A DNA stretch of 64,000 bases, taken from Coptis chinensis. Lineage: Eukaryota; Streptophyta; Magnoliopsida; Ranunculales; Ranunculaceae. The position numbers and the translations under genes are program-made. Below the pieces are notes generated by a model that worked only from the letters and a program-made list of their open reading frames with translations, ran no database searches and was not told the origin of the DNA. The stretch covers positions 1 to 64,000 of the forward strand of contig JADFTS010000046.1 of NCBI GenBank assembly GCA_015680905.1, read 5' to 3'. This document shows positions 47,585 through 59,290 of this stretch, one piece after another. Position 1 is the stretch's first letter. The number at the start of each line of letters is the position of its first letter.

Positions 47585-47885
47585 AGGCTATTTGGGGCGC
47601 CTTAGTTCGCCCCGGTTGGTTTCGGACCTCGCCGTCCGCGAAGGGCTCGCTCCTCCCCTCCGTTATCTTTCTCAGCCACCGGCTCTTTGGGGGCGGGGGT
47701 TTGCCCCGCTTGGTTTCGGACCTCATCGCCCACGGCGGGCTCGTCCCTCCGTTATCTCTCACCAGGCTCTTTTCGGGCAGCCGGGTTTGCCCCGCTTGTT
47801 TTGGACCTCATCGCCCACGAAGGGCTCGTCCCCTCGGCCGCTCTCTATATTTGTTAGGGGCCGGGGTTTGCCCCCATGGTTTGAG
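47585..47885 (-). repeat. Tandem repeat, 86-93-bp units, about 3.5 copies
   Basis: GGTTTCGGACCTC recurs at about 47619 and 47712, and as GTTTTGGACCTC at 47798. Each is followed by CGAAGGGCTCG-like sequence and CCTCCGTTATCTCTC. The array lies between integrase and the antisense ORF, the same position as the 140-bp repeat of element 1, but the sequences are unrelated. Confidence 0.85.
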
Positions 47886-48097
47886 TGTTCACGGCCATTA
47901 CACCGCCAAATTCTTTGGTCTCGATTGCACTTTTCGATTGACAAAGATGGGCACACATAACATCATCATACACTTAGATGAGAATCTCTCTTGATTCCGT
48001 GAGCTTGTCTTTAATTAAAATAAAACTGCATACAAAGCATCACTCATAAAATTTCTTCAACATTCTTATGTTCCAAGGTCTCGCGATGTCCTCCCCT

Positions 48098-49110
48098 TCA
48101 GTGATGTAGAATCGATAGGTCCGCCCCGCCTTTTTCTCGACCACGGTGTATGGCCCTCCCTCCTAGGCCCTTTCCGTTCTTCCGTTCTTTTTCTCGGTGG
48201 TCGGGGTTACTCTTCTCGAACGCGGTCCCCACTGAACTGCGCCGTGGCTTCACCCTCTTGTCATACATCGCCTCGCATCTCGTGGTACTCTTCCAACTTG
48301 ATGCGCCCATATCCCTCCCTTTCCTCCTGTAAAGGTTCGGTCCGCCTAAAATAACTTCATTGACTCCTCCCTCTACGGCTCGGGTTCTCGTTGCCGCCTC
48401 CACCATCTCTACGGGAATCACCGCCTCCACTCCATAGGCCATGGCAAATGGCGACTCTTGAGTGGAAGTTCGTGGTGTTGTTCGCACGCCCATAAACCTT
48501 TGATTCAACTCGTCTCCCCGGCCCACGCCCCGATCTTCTAACTTCTTCTTCAAATTATCCATTATTGTCTTGTTAGAGGATTCTCGGCCATTCATTCCCC
48601 TCCGGATTTGTAAGGAGCTCGAGAATCCTTGCTTCACCTTGAATGCTTGGAGGAATTCGCGTACTTTGCCCCCCATGAATTGAAAATACCGTTGTCTGCG
48701 ATTATGGTATCGCAGCCCAAATCGGCAAATTATATTTTCCCCACGAAATTTCTTGACTTGCTCCTCCTTAACCTTCGCTGCGATTGCCACACCCTCAACC
48801 CATTTGGTGAAATAATCCGTCGCGCTAAACACGAACCTTCGCTTTCACACGCCAAGGGGAGCGGTCCAACGATATCGGCCCACATGGCGAAAGGCCAAGG
48901 ACTGAATACCTTATGCAAAGACATCACGGAGGGCATGTATCGGTGGTGAGAATCTTTGGCATTTCTCACACCTCTTGGCATACTCGTTCGTCCCCGCTTC
49001 ATGTAATGCGGCCAAAAATACCCTTGAGATAATAATCGATGTGCCGCCGTCCTCCGCAGAATGACTCCCACAATCCCCTCATGAATCTCACTCAAGACCT
49101 CTTACTGTTT
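48098..49110 (-). pseudogene. Integrase of element 2, frameshifted
   Basis: Two overlapping open stretches. The N-terminal one (48730-49095) has the zinc-binding region and the WADIVGPLP entry to the catalytic core. The second (48098-48832) has DYFTKWVE, NGRESSNKTIMDNLKKKLED, RTTPRTSTQESPF and YGVEAVIPVEM. The second catalytic Asp (ADNGIF) is read in a neighbouring frame near 48685. Motif order is complete, but two or more frameshifts break it. Confidence 0.85.
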
Positions 49111-49559
49111 AAAGCCCGATGCATTTCAATAACGGTCCGTGACATTAGCGTCTGACAAGTCACCATCTATCGAGTGTATCTTTGAGACACTGTTCCATTC
49201 TTTTCTCTCCGTTTGTCCTCGATCTCCGACCCCCGCAAGTAAGGAAACTCTTTATGGGTTCCCTCCACCTCGCCTCATTCTCGGTGACTCCCAAAACCGT
49301 TTCACCCTCCGACGTGCTTGGTTTGTTCAAAGACCCTAATTTCGGCGGCTCGGCCCTCGCCTTCGGTAGCACCGCCGCCACATATGCTAACGCGATCGGC
49401 GTGTCGGTTCACCAAGCGGCCCGTGGGCGAACTTGATCTGAGTAAACTTGTTAGCCTTTTCTCGTAATACCTCTAAATATTTTGCCATCCGGGGCACCGG
49501 GCCGCAAACTCTCTCGCTTCATTTGACATATTACCAAATTGGAATCTGAATACACCGTT

Positions 49560-49960
49560 AATTCATTCACCCCAAGATCAGGCCGCCATTTCCAACCCTC
49601 GCTATCACCGCCTCATACTCGATTCATTGTTCGCCGCGAACCCCAACTTCATCGATAATTTAATCGGTTGTTCTCCGGTGTAACCAACACCACCCCCGAT
49701 CCCGCTTCCGTGTCGGTCGCGGATCCATCTGCAAAGACCCTCCACCCGTTTCTCATATCCCAAGCGGTCGAATGGATCATGACTAGGATCGCCTCTCGTT
49801 CCATAACCATTTCCTCTCCCCATGTGGTCCTCGGCCGGAATTCGCCAGAATTTCGCCATAGCCCGCCTTTCTCACCGCCCCCGACTGGGTACTCTATGTC
49901 GTTATGAACTTCGGACTACCGCCCACTTCAACATTCTTCCCCGACTTTTCCGCTTTGGGG
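49560..49960 (-). pseudogene. RNase H domain of element 2
   Basis: The - strand reads GSGIGGGVGYTGEQP followed by KLGFAANNES. These are the plant gypsy RNase H pattern (GSGAGVVL-TPE, KLGF-ATNNE-EYEA). Frames change around it. Confidence 0.6.
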
Positions 49961-50261
49961 CTGCTTTGAGTGGTAAATTTGTCACCACCACTACCGAAAG
50001 TGAGCATCGGCACGGTTTTAGTTTCAAAGTGAGAAAACCAACGCCGGAGCGAATTTCTCGATCCCGCTATATCCGGTTTCGCATCTAACATGGTTTTGCT
50101 CAAAATACACCGCCTCTCTATCTTGTCCACCACCCTTATCAACACGGAGCTGATTCGTGCTCTCAGACACCCCCAAGTACTGATACAGTTTTTCTCCTTG
50201 CCCCGTCGCGATAAGATAGGGGCTCTTCCCAAATAAACCTTTAACTCCCCGGAAAGCTTTT

Positions 50262-51300
50262 TCACACGCCGGTCCATTGGAAGTCCGTTGTTTTCCGCAA
50301 AGAGAGCGTGTATGAGGGTCTACACTTGTCCGAGGATTTTGAAATGAATCTGCTGAGAGCCGCGATTCTTCCCCGCCAACCTCGGACCTCTTTCACATCC
50401 CGGGGTGATTGCATCTCTACCAAAGCCCCGATCCGGTCCGGATTTGCTTCTATTCCGCCATATGTGGCGATGTAACCCAAGAACTTTCCCGACGTCACCC
50501 CAAAGGTGCATTTGTCAGGGTTCAACATCAGCTTGTAGGTCCGTAATATTGCAAACGTCTCCTTCAATCCCTCCAGATGTTCCTCCTCGGTCATACTCTT
50601 TTCCACCATGTCATCTATGTAGATTTCCATTCCCCTTCTGATCTTGCTCTCAAACATCTTCTCACCTATCCTCTGAAAGGTAGCCCCGGCGTTCTTCAAG
50701 CCGAAAGGCATTCGGGTATAACAGTAAACTCCCCCCTCTACTATAAACGCGGTTTTGTCTTGGTCCGACTCATACATGAACACCTGATTGTATCCCATAG
50801 ATGCGTCCATGAAAGAGAAGAACTTAAACTCCGCAGTCCGATCCACCAACTCGTCTATCCGCGGCATTGGGTAACAATCTTTCGGACATTGTAAATTGAC
50901 ATCCGTGAAGTCGACACACATTCTTACCTTTCCATTCTTTTTTGGAACCGCGACAATGTTGGAGAGCCATTCCGTGAATTTGCATTCGCGAATAATCCCC
51001 GCCGCTTTCAACCTATGTATCTCCTCCCGTATCCCTCATGATACCGCGCTTTAAGCCTCTCATCTTTTGCCGGATGGGCTTGGCCCCTTCTCTCATATGC
51101 AACCTGTGACAAGCAAATTCTGGATCCAAATCCACCGGATCCTCCACGCACCATGCGCGAACACATCATTGTTCTCCATCAACAAGGCGGTCAACTTTGC
51201 TTTCCAACTCTCCGTAAATCGGCCCCAATAGACACCCGTTTCTCCTCCTCTCAAGATTTACGTTCACCGTCTCCACCTCATCCATTGTCTTTTCGCCCCA
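50262..51300 (-). pseudogene. Reverse transcriptase of element 2, mostly open
   Basis: A 249-codon open frame (50262-51011) contains the RT palm. It has VDFTDVNLQCPKDCYPMPRI, FFSFMDASMGYNQV, TRMPFGLKNAGATFQ, the catalytic YIDDM, LNPDKCTFGV, and KFLGYI-GIEANPDRI. Upstream, about 51011-51300 holds the N-terminal RT part in other frames. It copies element RNA into DNA in active relatives. The frame is lost at both ends, so the polyprotein is not intact. Confidence 0.88.
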
Positions 51301-51434
51301 TCGGCAACTCTGGGACCGTTACGCGATCGTGATTGCTACGCCCGCCCTCTCCGCCCTCTTTCCTCCCGTCATTGCGCGGATCAACTCTCGAACCACCACC
51401 TGGTGTATTCTTTGAGCCGCGGCTTGGTCTCCTC

Positions 51435-52196
51435 TTATCTCGTACATTTCCTCCCTTTAGTCGGGAAACGGATCACTTGATAGTAGGTGGATGGAATTGC
51501 CTTCATCTCGTGAATCCATCTCCTTCCCAAGATGGCATTGAATTGCGATGTGGAGTCCACAACCATGAAACGGGTGAACACCGTTACAGGACCCGCAGTT
51601 ACTGGTAGCTCCAGTTCCCCTATGGGTTCGGTCATGCTACCGTTGAATCCAAACAGATTGGTCCGGGGAGGCTTCAATTGTTTCTTCTCAATATTCATTT
51701 CCTCCATAGCACCGCTAAACAACAAATCAACTGAGCTTCCGCAATCTATTAACACCCTCTTCACCATGTAATTACCCACTGCAATTGTTATCACCAGCGC
51801 ATCCTCGTGGGGAGAGATTACCGCTTCCAGATCCTTTGGTGAGAATTCTATCCTACCATCCCCTCGCGGGCCCCTGCACCGGTCGCGAATGCTCGAGACC
51901 TCATTTATCTGGCTGTAAGTCGGACGCCCCCTCCCGACTTTGTCCCGATGAGCATTCCTTCCCTCTTGTTTCCCCATCAAGATGACATTGATGGTTCCTA
52001 GGATCCTCGCTACGGCCGGGCGCTTCTTTGACCGGATGTGCCTCCCCGGATGAACTCTCTCAAAGAACCCTTTTCTATCATTCTCTCTACCCAACCACCG
52101 CAAAGCGAAACACTCATTGGTTCGTGGTTTCGATCCGTGGTACGCGCGAAAACGGCTTCTCTTCCAGTTCTCTAGGCGTGCTTCTCGGACCTTCAA
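51435..52196 (-). pseudogene. Aspartic protease region of element 2
   Basis: A 253-codon open stretch. The active site is read as VLIDCGSSVDLLF, so the usual Asp-Thr-Gly is Asp-Cys-Gly here. FNGSMTEPIGELELPVTAG and FNAILGRRWIHEMKAIPSTY follow, the family flap and C-terminal motifs. Upstream of it, the open frame covers the gag-protease linker. Confidence 0.85.
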
Positions 52197-52529
52197 AATA
52201 TCGCATCCCTTTGATTAACGGCAATATCTCCTCTAAAGTTTTGTTCAAAGGAGTTGTCGCTATATCAGCGGTATGGTTTTCTCTCATGAAAATCTCTCCT
52301 CGCTATGTCTCCGACCTCTCTCGACTTTGTGTGTCTCTTCCCTGTAAGATCCCCTTCACGGACGCAGCCTTTCCTCTGTCTTTCCGGCCGTTACGTCCTA
52401 CACTATGCACCGATTTCTCCGTCTTCCTAGGCTCCTTAGCGGTTCTCGCAGATATCCTCATATCGTATGTATTTCGACCTTTGGATCTGATTGCATGTAA
52501 CGCCGTGACTTCGATTTTGGACCGCATTC

Positions 52530-53275
52530 ATGGACTCTAGTACCTCGCTTCAACCCATGCCGGAATGCTATTATTTGCGGTGTGCTCATCCAAATTCTCT
52601 ACCCTCAACGCTCCTCCTTGAACCCTACACAAAATTCCCTCGGCTCTCGCGCGGTTTACGTTTGACATTGAAGAGGTCCGCGATATCCACTATTCTCCGC
52701 TTACGATGAATGAAATGGTCCACGAATGCCTCGCTCCAACTCCTCGAACTTCTTTTTATACCGCGACGTCAATCGGTAATACCAATCCGAAGCTCCCCTT
52801 TCGGACTAGCGGAAACATCATGCGCCGGAGTCCGCCATACTTACTCTCTTGCCCGCAGCCGCATCTCGCGCTTAAAATGGTGTAAGTGGTCCGCAGGATC
52901 ACCCTTCCCGGCCATATCGCCGAACCTCGGTTGCGTAAACCTCTTTGGTACCTCGAATTCCAAACCAATCCGCTAGCGGTTCTCGATTAAGTCCGCTACT
53001 ACCTTCCTCACCACCCCTTTGGCTTTTTTTCCGCCCGTCCGACTTATTTCTCTATCCTTTTCAATCATCGCCTGGATCACCTCCAGCGTGACCGCTCCCT
53101 CGAGATCACCTCTTAGCCCTTGAGGCGCTTCCTCACTCTGTTCCCCCATCTCGCTATTCTCTGGCTCTCTAGTCCCCTCCCCTCTTTGTGTAGTTTCCCT
53201 TTCTCTTCTAAGATCTTCATTCTCCTCCCTCAATCTCGCTTATTTCTTCCCCGCAAAGAGTCCGTTTGCCTCTCG
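52530..53275 (-). pseudogene. gag of element 2, frameshifted
   Basis: The N-terminal 86 codons (52973-53233) are charged, Glu/Arg rich. Downstream (to about 52530), neighbouring frames read DPADHLHHFKREMRL, VDHFIHRKRRIVDIADLFNV and KPRESRGNFV. These are the capsid-like Retrotrans_gag pattern of plant gypsy elements. Confidence 0.7.
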
Positions 53276-53475
53276 CCGTCGCTGTCTTGAACTTCCTCCG
53301 GTGTTTCTTCCAACTCCACACTCGTAGCCTCTCCCTCATCGATTCCCTCTCTCACTTTTTTTTTTCCTCTCCCTCCCCTTTCTTAGTCATCGTTGTCATC
53401 CTATAACCCTTTTCTTCTTTGTCTCTAAACCGTAGGTCACTTTCGTGATCCCCCCACGACGCGGCGGCTTTCAAA

Positions 53476-53768
53476 TGTATAATCGATTTTTACAACCTTC
53501 AAAATCCTATGTAATCTCGATCTTACATACTCTCTCCTCTCTCTCCCTCGGTTCTTTTTTTTCTTTTCTCTCTTTTCCTTCTCTTATACTCCCTAACCGC
53601 TTAATCGCTTCCTCGATTCCACGATCTCCACCTCACCATTCATAACCGCTTAACCGTCCCACTTGCCTCTCCAAGTATCGCCTATATCCTCCCTCTCACT
53701 CTCGGTTTCTTAAGTTACCTCGGTCTTTGAGACATGTCATCCCCATGGTCATGAATTTGGTAGATACA
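53476..53768 (-). repeat. 5' LTR of element 2
   Basis: 293 bp, partner of 44073-44369, with TG/CA ends. Confidence 0.92.
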
Positions 53769-53773
53769 GTCTA
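53769..53773. repeat. Target-site duplication (right) of LTR element 2
   Basis: GTCTA, identical to 44068-44072. Confidence 0.9.
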
Positions 53774-53905
53774 CTAAAACACAAAGCCATTACATTCAAA
53801 TTAACATCCTTGTAATGTTGTTGGGGTTATACTTAAAACTAGAAAGTAGATCCATACATACGCACTGGCTATTTTAAAAACAATCGTAAATATATATAAA
53901 ATATA

Positions 53906-54121
53906 AATCATTCTCCTATTAAAACAGAAATTTTTCATCTATTAGAAAAAAAAAATTCTAGCACTTCTGATTAAAACATGAATCATTCTCTTATTAAAAC
54001 GGTATCTCTCCCCTAGTTAAAAAACAGAGATACCGTTTTAATAAGAGAATGATTCATGTTTTAATCGAAGATCTTAAATTTTTTCTAATAGATAAAAATT
54101 CGTTTTAATGGAGAATGATTT
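53906..54121. repeat. Long hairpin, 41-bp perfect core stem, about 216 bp in all
   Basis: 53969-54009 and 54026-54066 are perfect inverse copies over 41 bp, with a 16-base loop. Outer arms (53906-53968 and 54067-54121) pair with a few mismatches and bulges. The word ATCATTCTC(C/T)TATTAAAAC occurs in both the inner and outer arm, so each arm is itself a short repeat. No coding capacity. Could be a foldback transposon or a small-RNA-producing hairpin. Confidence 0.85.
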
Positions 54122-54866
54122 CTATTTTAATTAGAAATGCCTAAAAAAAATCAATAGAAAAAAAAAATCCGTTTTAATAGGAAATAATGATGTTGAATTT
54201 TAATAGAGCTCGAAAAATATCTCATTTGAAAAGCTTTAATATTAAGATATAGATGTGATTAAATAATTAATTGACGTTCTCGACGGCGTTTTGTTCCCCA
54301 AATTTTAGGTACCAACTTATTAAAAAAATATACCTTCAAAGTGAAATAAAGAGATAAAAAATTATTAGAAGTGGAATAGGAAGTTTATTTTAAGAAAAGT
54401 ATATACTATAAAACTAAAGTGAAGAGAGGAAGACAAATGATGTTTTAAAGATTCTCCACGTCCAAACTAAAGCTAACCTTCCAAAAGTTTTGTTTTCAAA
54501 AATTTAATTTTTTATTTAATTTTTTCATTTCTTTAGTGAAAGCAAAAGTCGAAGGTGAGTACGTCAAAATCTCATGAACAGATGTAGGTTTTGGAAGGTA
54601 GTGCAATTTGATTCTCTTTTGATTTAAAAACAAGAATTGAGCAATGGCAGGTGTGACCAACCAAGAAAATATAAGGAGGCACTGGACGCATCCCCCACTC
54701 TCTCACTATCAGAAGAACAAATGTATTCATGTTAGATATTCATGGGACTAGACCATGTGGTTAAGGATCACTGTGATGAGATACTGAATATTTGGGACCA
54801 TGTGCCACTGGATTTTCAGCTGGTATTCAGTTCTTAGTATCTAGATGTACTGTTCAACAGTCAGTC
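54122..54866. other. Intergenic, no gene seen
   Basis: AT-rich. One more diverged copy of the hairpin arm word lies near 54160-54185. No gene recognised. Confidence 0.5.
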
Positions 54867-55765
54867 TCAGAGCAAGTCCAATAGAATGCTGCTAAAAGGA
54901 GCTGCTAAACCTTTGCCACATACGATTTTTAGGGTTTTTAAGTAGTGTTATCAGACTCGGTCCAGAAATTAATCCTGTAAAGGAATTGGGTCACTGGGTT
55001 AGGGGTTGGACCAATGAGACATTGGTTGGACCAGTGGATCACTATTTATAGTAAATGTATATATATACCTACATATATCAACAATACTTTGTGGAAAATA
55101 TGGCACATCAATTGAAGAATAAGATAAGTTGGTAGTGGAACCAAGGTTTGAGTCTATTTGTAAACAAATTATTTTAGATTTCTAAAAATAGCAAAATTAG
55201 CCAGACTGGTATCTTAAACGATCTAATCATAAACCAGGCTAAATTTCGTTTCAATCGTTTTTTGTGTTTTAAAGTGCTAAATGGATATGGACGACACAGT
55301 TTTTGTCGTCCGACTATTAGTTTGTAACTTAGGTTGAATTTTGTTTGGACAGATGGTTTCTGTCGCCTGTCGAAATTTAACACACAGGGTCAATTGCTTA
55401 AACGATCTGATAATAAACTGGGCTAAATTTCGTTCCAATCGTTTTTTGGTGTTTTAAAGTGCTAAATGGATATGGACGACACATTTTCTGCCGTCCGACC
55501 ATTAGTTTGTAACTTAGGTTGAATTTTGTTTGGACAGATGGTTTCTGCCGTCTATTGAAATTTAACACATGAACGGCATAGTACGACAAAAATTGTGTCG
55601 ACCTAAACCCGAAACTTATTATGGTAGTTGCTAGACAAGGCCAAAAATTTGGTTGGATTTATCACACTAGCCAAATTTAAGAGCATTCTAATAGTTTCAC
55701 TGGAATGACATTTTGGTTTTTGGGGTGCTATATGGCATTTTAACACCCCATAGGACTTGCTCTCA
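54867..55765. mobile_element. TIR DNA-transposon candidate, non-coding, 3-bp target duplication
   Basis: GAGCAAGTCC at 54870 is matched by its inverse GGACTTGCTC ending at 55762. TCA lies directly outside both ends. The match continues imperfectly (CAATAG against CTATGG). Size 893 bp. No transposase coding. A 3-bp duplication fits PIF/Harbinger or CACTA, but CACTA ends are absent. Confidence 0.5.
55213..55571. repeat. Two 184-bp tandem units
   Basis: The second unit begins at 55397 with the same CTTAAACGATCT start. Both carry AAGTGCTAAATGGATATGGA, GACGACACA and TTTAACACA. Lies inside the TIR element candidate. Confidence 0.9.
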
Positions 55766-56202
55766 TAGAGGTATCAAATTCGACTTTCATGGGTACGCCT
55801 CCAAAAGTGGCCCTACCTCCCAAGTCCCAGCCATAAGCGAGTTTCGATTAGTGCCCAAGACCCAACCTTATCACGTCGACACCAAGTACACTTGCCTTGT
55901 CTAACGCTCATGAATCATGATCACAACTAACACATACTACACACAAAAATGGCACGCAAGGAGTTAGCCCATCATGCATATTAGGCATAAACCCACCCTC
56001 CACCATGTATATGCCAAAAAACGGTTTACCCTTCGGATTCATTTATGACTCGATGAGAACCACTATTTTGTTATTTCAACATGCCTCTTGGACGGCTCAT
56101 GATTGAATACCTCCTAAGGAGTTGCAGTACATAAAAGTGTTTTAGCTCAGGGATACCCTCACAAGTCACAATAAATCAACAAGTTGATGCATAAATTTTT
56201 TT
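55766..56202. other. Intergenic, no gene seen
   Basis: A few conserved-looking words (for example near 56010-56100, recalling degenerate retroelement protein) are too short to assign. Confidence 0.4.
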
Positions 56203-56335
56203 ATGGCAAATACCGACTAGCAAAGTCGGTAAAATCTTTTGATAATGATACTGAGGTCCGGGGCTCAAAACCCGCCAACATCAAAGAGTTACCAATCTCA
56301 TTTAAAAGCGAACTGCCGATAAAAAAAAAAATCTT
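56203..56335 (+). mobile_element. tRNA-derived SINE, third copy
   Basis: A perfect box A, TAGCAAAGTCGG (56218-56229), then TAAAATCTTTTGATAATGAT, a decayed box B (GGGCTCAAAACCC), and the shared tail CATCAAAGAGTTACCAATCT ending in an A run. Same family as 28079-28208. Confidence 0.75.
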
Positions 56336-58650
56336 CATGCAACTTTTAAAGCGTAGATTATTTGATTCACTTGCCAGAAAAGTTTTCGAAAGCTAGTGTA
56401 TGCTTGATGCTTACCAAGAGATTAGCATTATAGGCAAGGAGCGCCTATTGCCAAGTGGTGCTATTTGCTTTTGCCAATGGCCTTTTTTTTTATCTTATTT
56501 GACCAAATTACTATTATTTGTGAAGACTAAAGAGGCATACATCATCAATTACATGATTTCCTCGTTTTAACAAGATGAAACAAGAAAAAGCAATAAAAAT
56601 AAAGCGCCAATGAAAATGTTACGAACAACTCGTTACTTGTAACTATGATATTAAAGTAAGGATTCCTTTGGAAATCCATCCGGCCATAACCCATAATCAC
56701 ATGTCAATCAATGAAGTCATTGTTAGCGGTGACCAAACAAATCTTATAAGGAGCAGAACATTGTATTTTCCACTCTAAAACCTTATTGTACGTGTTCACT
56801 CACAATTGATGGAAAACTATGAGAATAAGATTAGAGTTTGGAGTGGAGACCTCAACTCAATATATATGGGTGCATTTCTATTATAAGCCCATCATAGTAA
56901 TAGAAATAGGTTTGAGTCGTAAAAAGTATCCACACATAGTTAATCTCATGCATACTCACCTTATACATATGTCATGACTAACACGTGATTTGAGACGAGT
57001 TAATAACTTGGTCATGTTACTTTATGATCATTGTTTAATAGGTCTACCAAATGTCACTCTAACATAGTTCAATAAGTAATAGTTGTGTAATGCATATGAT
57101 CTATGTAGGTCCCACCCTAAAGGAATAAAGTTATAACAATTAACACTATTCTTAAAAAAACCCAATAACAATGTTGAGAACATCTAGTAACTATAATTGT
57201 AGGGTACCCAATTACCAAAAAAAAAAAAAAAAAAAGGTACCCATAATAGTAATATTATAGAGGCCTTAATTATAGGACGCAGATGCCACAGAAGTTAATC
57301 ATTCCATTCATAACTTCAATGTTGGTCATCAATAAGGGCATCTCCAATGGGGGGTGTAAAATAACACTTCTACATAGGCTCCACCTAGGTGTCATTAGGA
57401 TTTTACAACTCTAATTGCAAATTATTGTATAGCCTATAAATATCCACTCTTTATTGTTCCCAATGGAGAAGTGTAAAAAAATTCAGATTTAAACTCGAAT
57501 AACACTTGAAGTGACGTCCCTCTTTAATAGTGTCATCCGAGTTTAAAATTTTCAAATTGCGACTTTAGAAATAGATAGGGATAACACTCCAAGTGACGTC
57601 CAAACATTTCTTTTGTTCAGACGTGTGTTCAAGTGTCGTCCGGGCTATTTATTAACTGATAGCAAGATGGAAAATTTCCCACCCCGACCCCTCTATCAAC
57701 TAATAGTCTATTACTTACGGTTTAACACCTCCATTTAAGGGTGGCAATGGGTCGTGTTGGGTCGGATTCGTGTCGTGTCATATTCGGGTCACGTGTTAGG
57801 AGAGCAAACCCAAATCCGACCCAATTATTAATCGTGTCGAGTTTGTCAAACCCAAACCCAACCCGCCTATATAACATGTTACCCAACAGGTAACCCGCTA
57901 AGCCAGTGGGTCAATTTCATATTAGTTTTCGGATTGGATTCATAGATAACCTGTATGCAAAATATTTAATATTTCACGATTTTATTTATCAAAAAAAAAT
58001 ATAAAAAAAATATATGTATTAATTTTCAAAAACCATCAATAATTTAATTACATATTAATGAAAATTGAATAATGAAACATATCTTTTTCGAATGAATCAA
58101 TATGATAGCTAATCTTTTTTCTTTTAGTCGTTTATTTTAGGTAGTTGGAATGATAGATGAGATTTTAGATCAGTTCCGAATCGGATTTACAGACAACTTG
58201 TATGCAAAATATTTAGTATTTTACGATTTTATTTATCAAAAAAATATATATAAATATAAATATATAAACACAAATTTAGTGAGTGTCAATAATAATAGGA
58301 CCCTTATAAAATTGTTTTATTCACAAGTCGTGGGCCCCAATATTTAGAGAAAAATAGACATGCCGTGGTAAAACATAGGAATGAGACGTTGAATAAGTGT
58401 CTCACTCGTGCAAGGAGGTTAGTGTAGTTTAATTGTTTAAAGCCGAAGTACCCTGCATTCCCGTCTTCTTCTCTTTCCACATATTTAAGTTTTAACCCGA
58501 TGTTCCCCCGAGATCTTCATTTGAAGAAGCAATTTGAGGAGTCATTAAAGCGTAATACGTCTTGGCATTACATAAACTTTGCATCAAGTACCGGCATTAC
58601 AAAATAATAATAATACAAAAGATAGACCAGCTAAATTTCAAAATGGACAA
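56336..58650. other. Intergenic with degenerate repeats, no gene seen
   Basis: Contains a 20-bp A run near 57216-57235. A GC-richer block at about 57735-57915 begins AGGGTGGCAATGGGTCG, a word widespread in plant repeats of hAT-like origin, but its second end was not found. Two related segments at about 57940-58015 and 58178-58263 share TGTATGCAAAATATTTA. Confidence 0.5.
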
Positions 58651-59150
58651 CTATGAAATCTGAACTTTCACTGTTTTGGCCTTTGCAGTTGGAGGAAGTT
58701 TCTCAACTGTAAGAGCAAGTACTCCGTTTTCACATTTCGCAGAGATTGTGGACACATTACTATCCTCAGGTAAGCGAAATTTCCTCAAGAATTTCGGTGC
58801 AGCTTTCCTCTCTAGTCGAATGTACTTGCATCCTTCCTCTTCTCCATCTTCCCTTTTCCTTTTACCATTGCTTCGAATCACAAGAGTTTTCTCATCTTCC
58901 ACACTTACCTACATACCAACCAACCAAAGGTAAATAAAACTCGATCACAAGTAAAGTATACCAAACCAACAAATCATACCTGAATATCGCTTTTCGAAAG
59001 CCCTGGCACATCGACGAAGAAAATATACTCCTTGGGCGTGTCAAGTATGTCAACCAGAAGACTTGACGACATCCCCTTGCTCTCACTGTTATCATCAGTC
59101 CTTAAAGATGGGATTAATAACTTCTCATGCAAGTGCAACAGTTCACTCAT
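58651..59150 (-). CDS. Class III small heat-shock protein (HSP17.4-III-like), two exons
   Basis: An ATP-independent holdase chaperone of the Hsp20/alpha-crystallin family. Class III members are reported in the nucleus. Exons 58980-59150 and 58651-58908 join across a 71-bp GT-AG intron to give 142 residues. The alpha-crystallin domain starts near residue 32 with VDILDTPKEYIFFVDVPGL. It continues VSVEDEKTLVIRSNGKRKR (58-76), YIRLERK, FRLPE (101-105) and the GVL motif at 119-121. The C-terminus VKVQIS carries a V-x-I. SNGKRKR, the intron position and the PKEYIF-DVPGLSKSDIQ block are those of class III, not classes I or II. The N-terminal arm is short. Heat-shock elements at 59263-59272 and 59291-59310 indicate heat induction. 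A TATA-like TTTTAAAA lies at 59242-59249. Confidence 0.93.
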
Positions 59151-59262
59151 TCTGCAATTCCGAATTTGTTAAAAACTTAAATTTTGTGCTTGGCGTTGGT
59201 GAATCGAATTGAATTGAAAGAGCTAGGGAGTTAACTGTGTGTTTTAAAAGGTTAAGAGGAAA

Positions 59263-59272
59263 GTTCGAGAAG
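59263..59272 (-). promoter_or_regulatory. Heat-shock element, two units
   Basis: GTTCGAGAAG fits nTTCnnGAAn, about 115 bp upstream of the small HSP start codon. Confidence 0.65.
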
Positions 59273-59290
59273 TGAGTTGTTGCACTCCCC

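Larger units (their letters stand above)
44073..53768 (-). mobile_element. Ty3/gypsy LTR retrotransposon, Tat-like, with antisense extra ORF
   Basis: A 9.70-kb element read on the - strand. Order from right to left is 5' LTR, gag, protease, RT, RNase H, integrase, tandem repeats, then an ORF region on the + strand, and 3' LTR. LTRs are about 295 bp with TG...CA ends and are unlike those of element 1, so this is a different family of similar plan. Protease and RT are open over about 250 codons each, far better kept than in element 1. Integrase and gag are frameshifted. Confidence 0.9.

Noticed and set aside
57735-57915. hAT-like MITE starting AGGGTGGCAA
   Set aside because: Only one terminus-like word was found, with no inverse end or 8-bp duplication, so it was left as a degenerate repeat.
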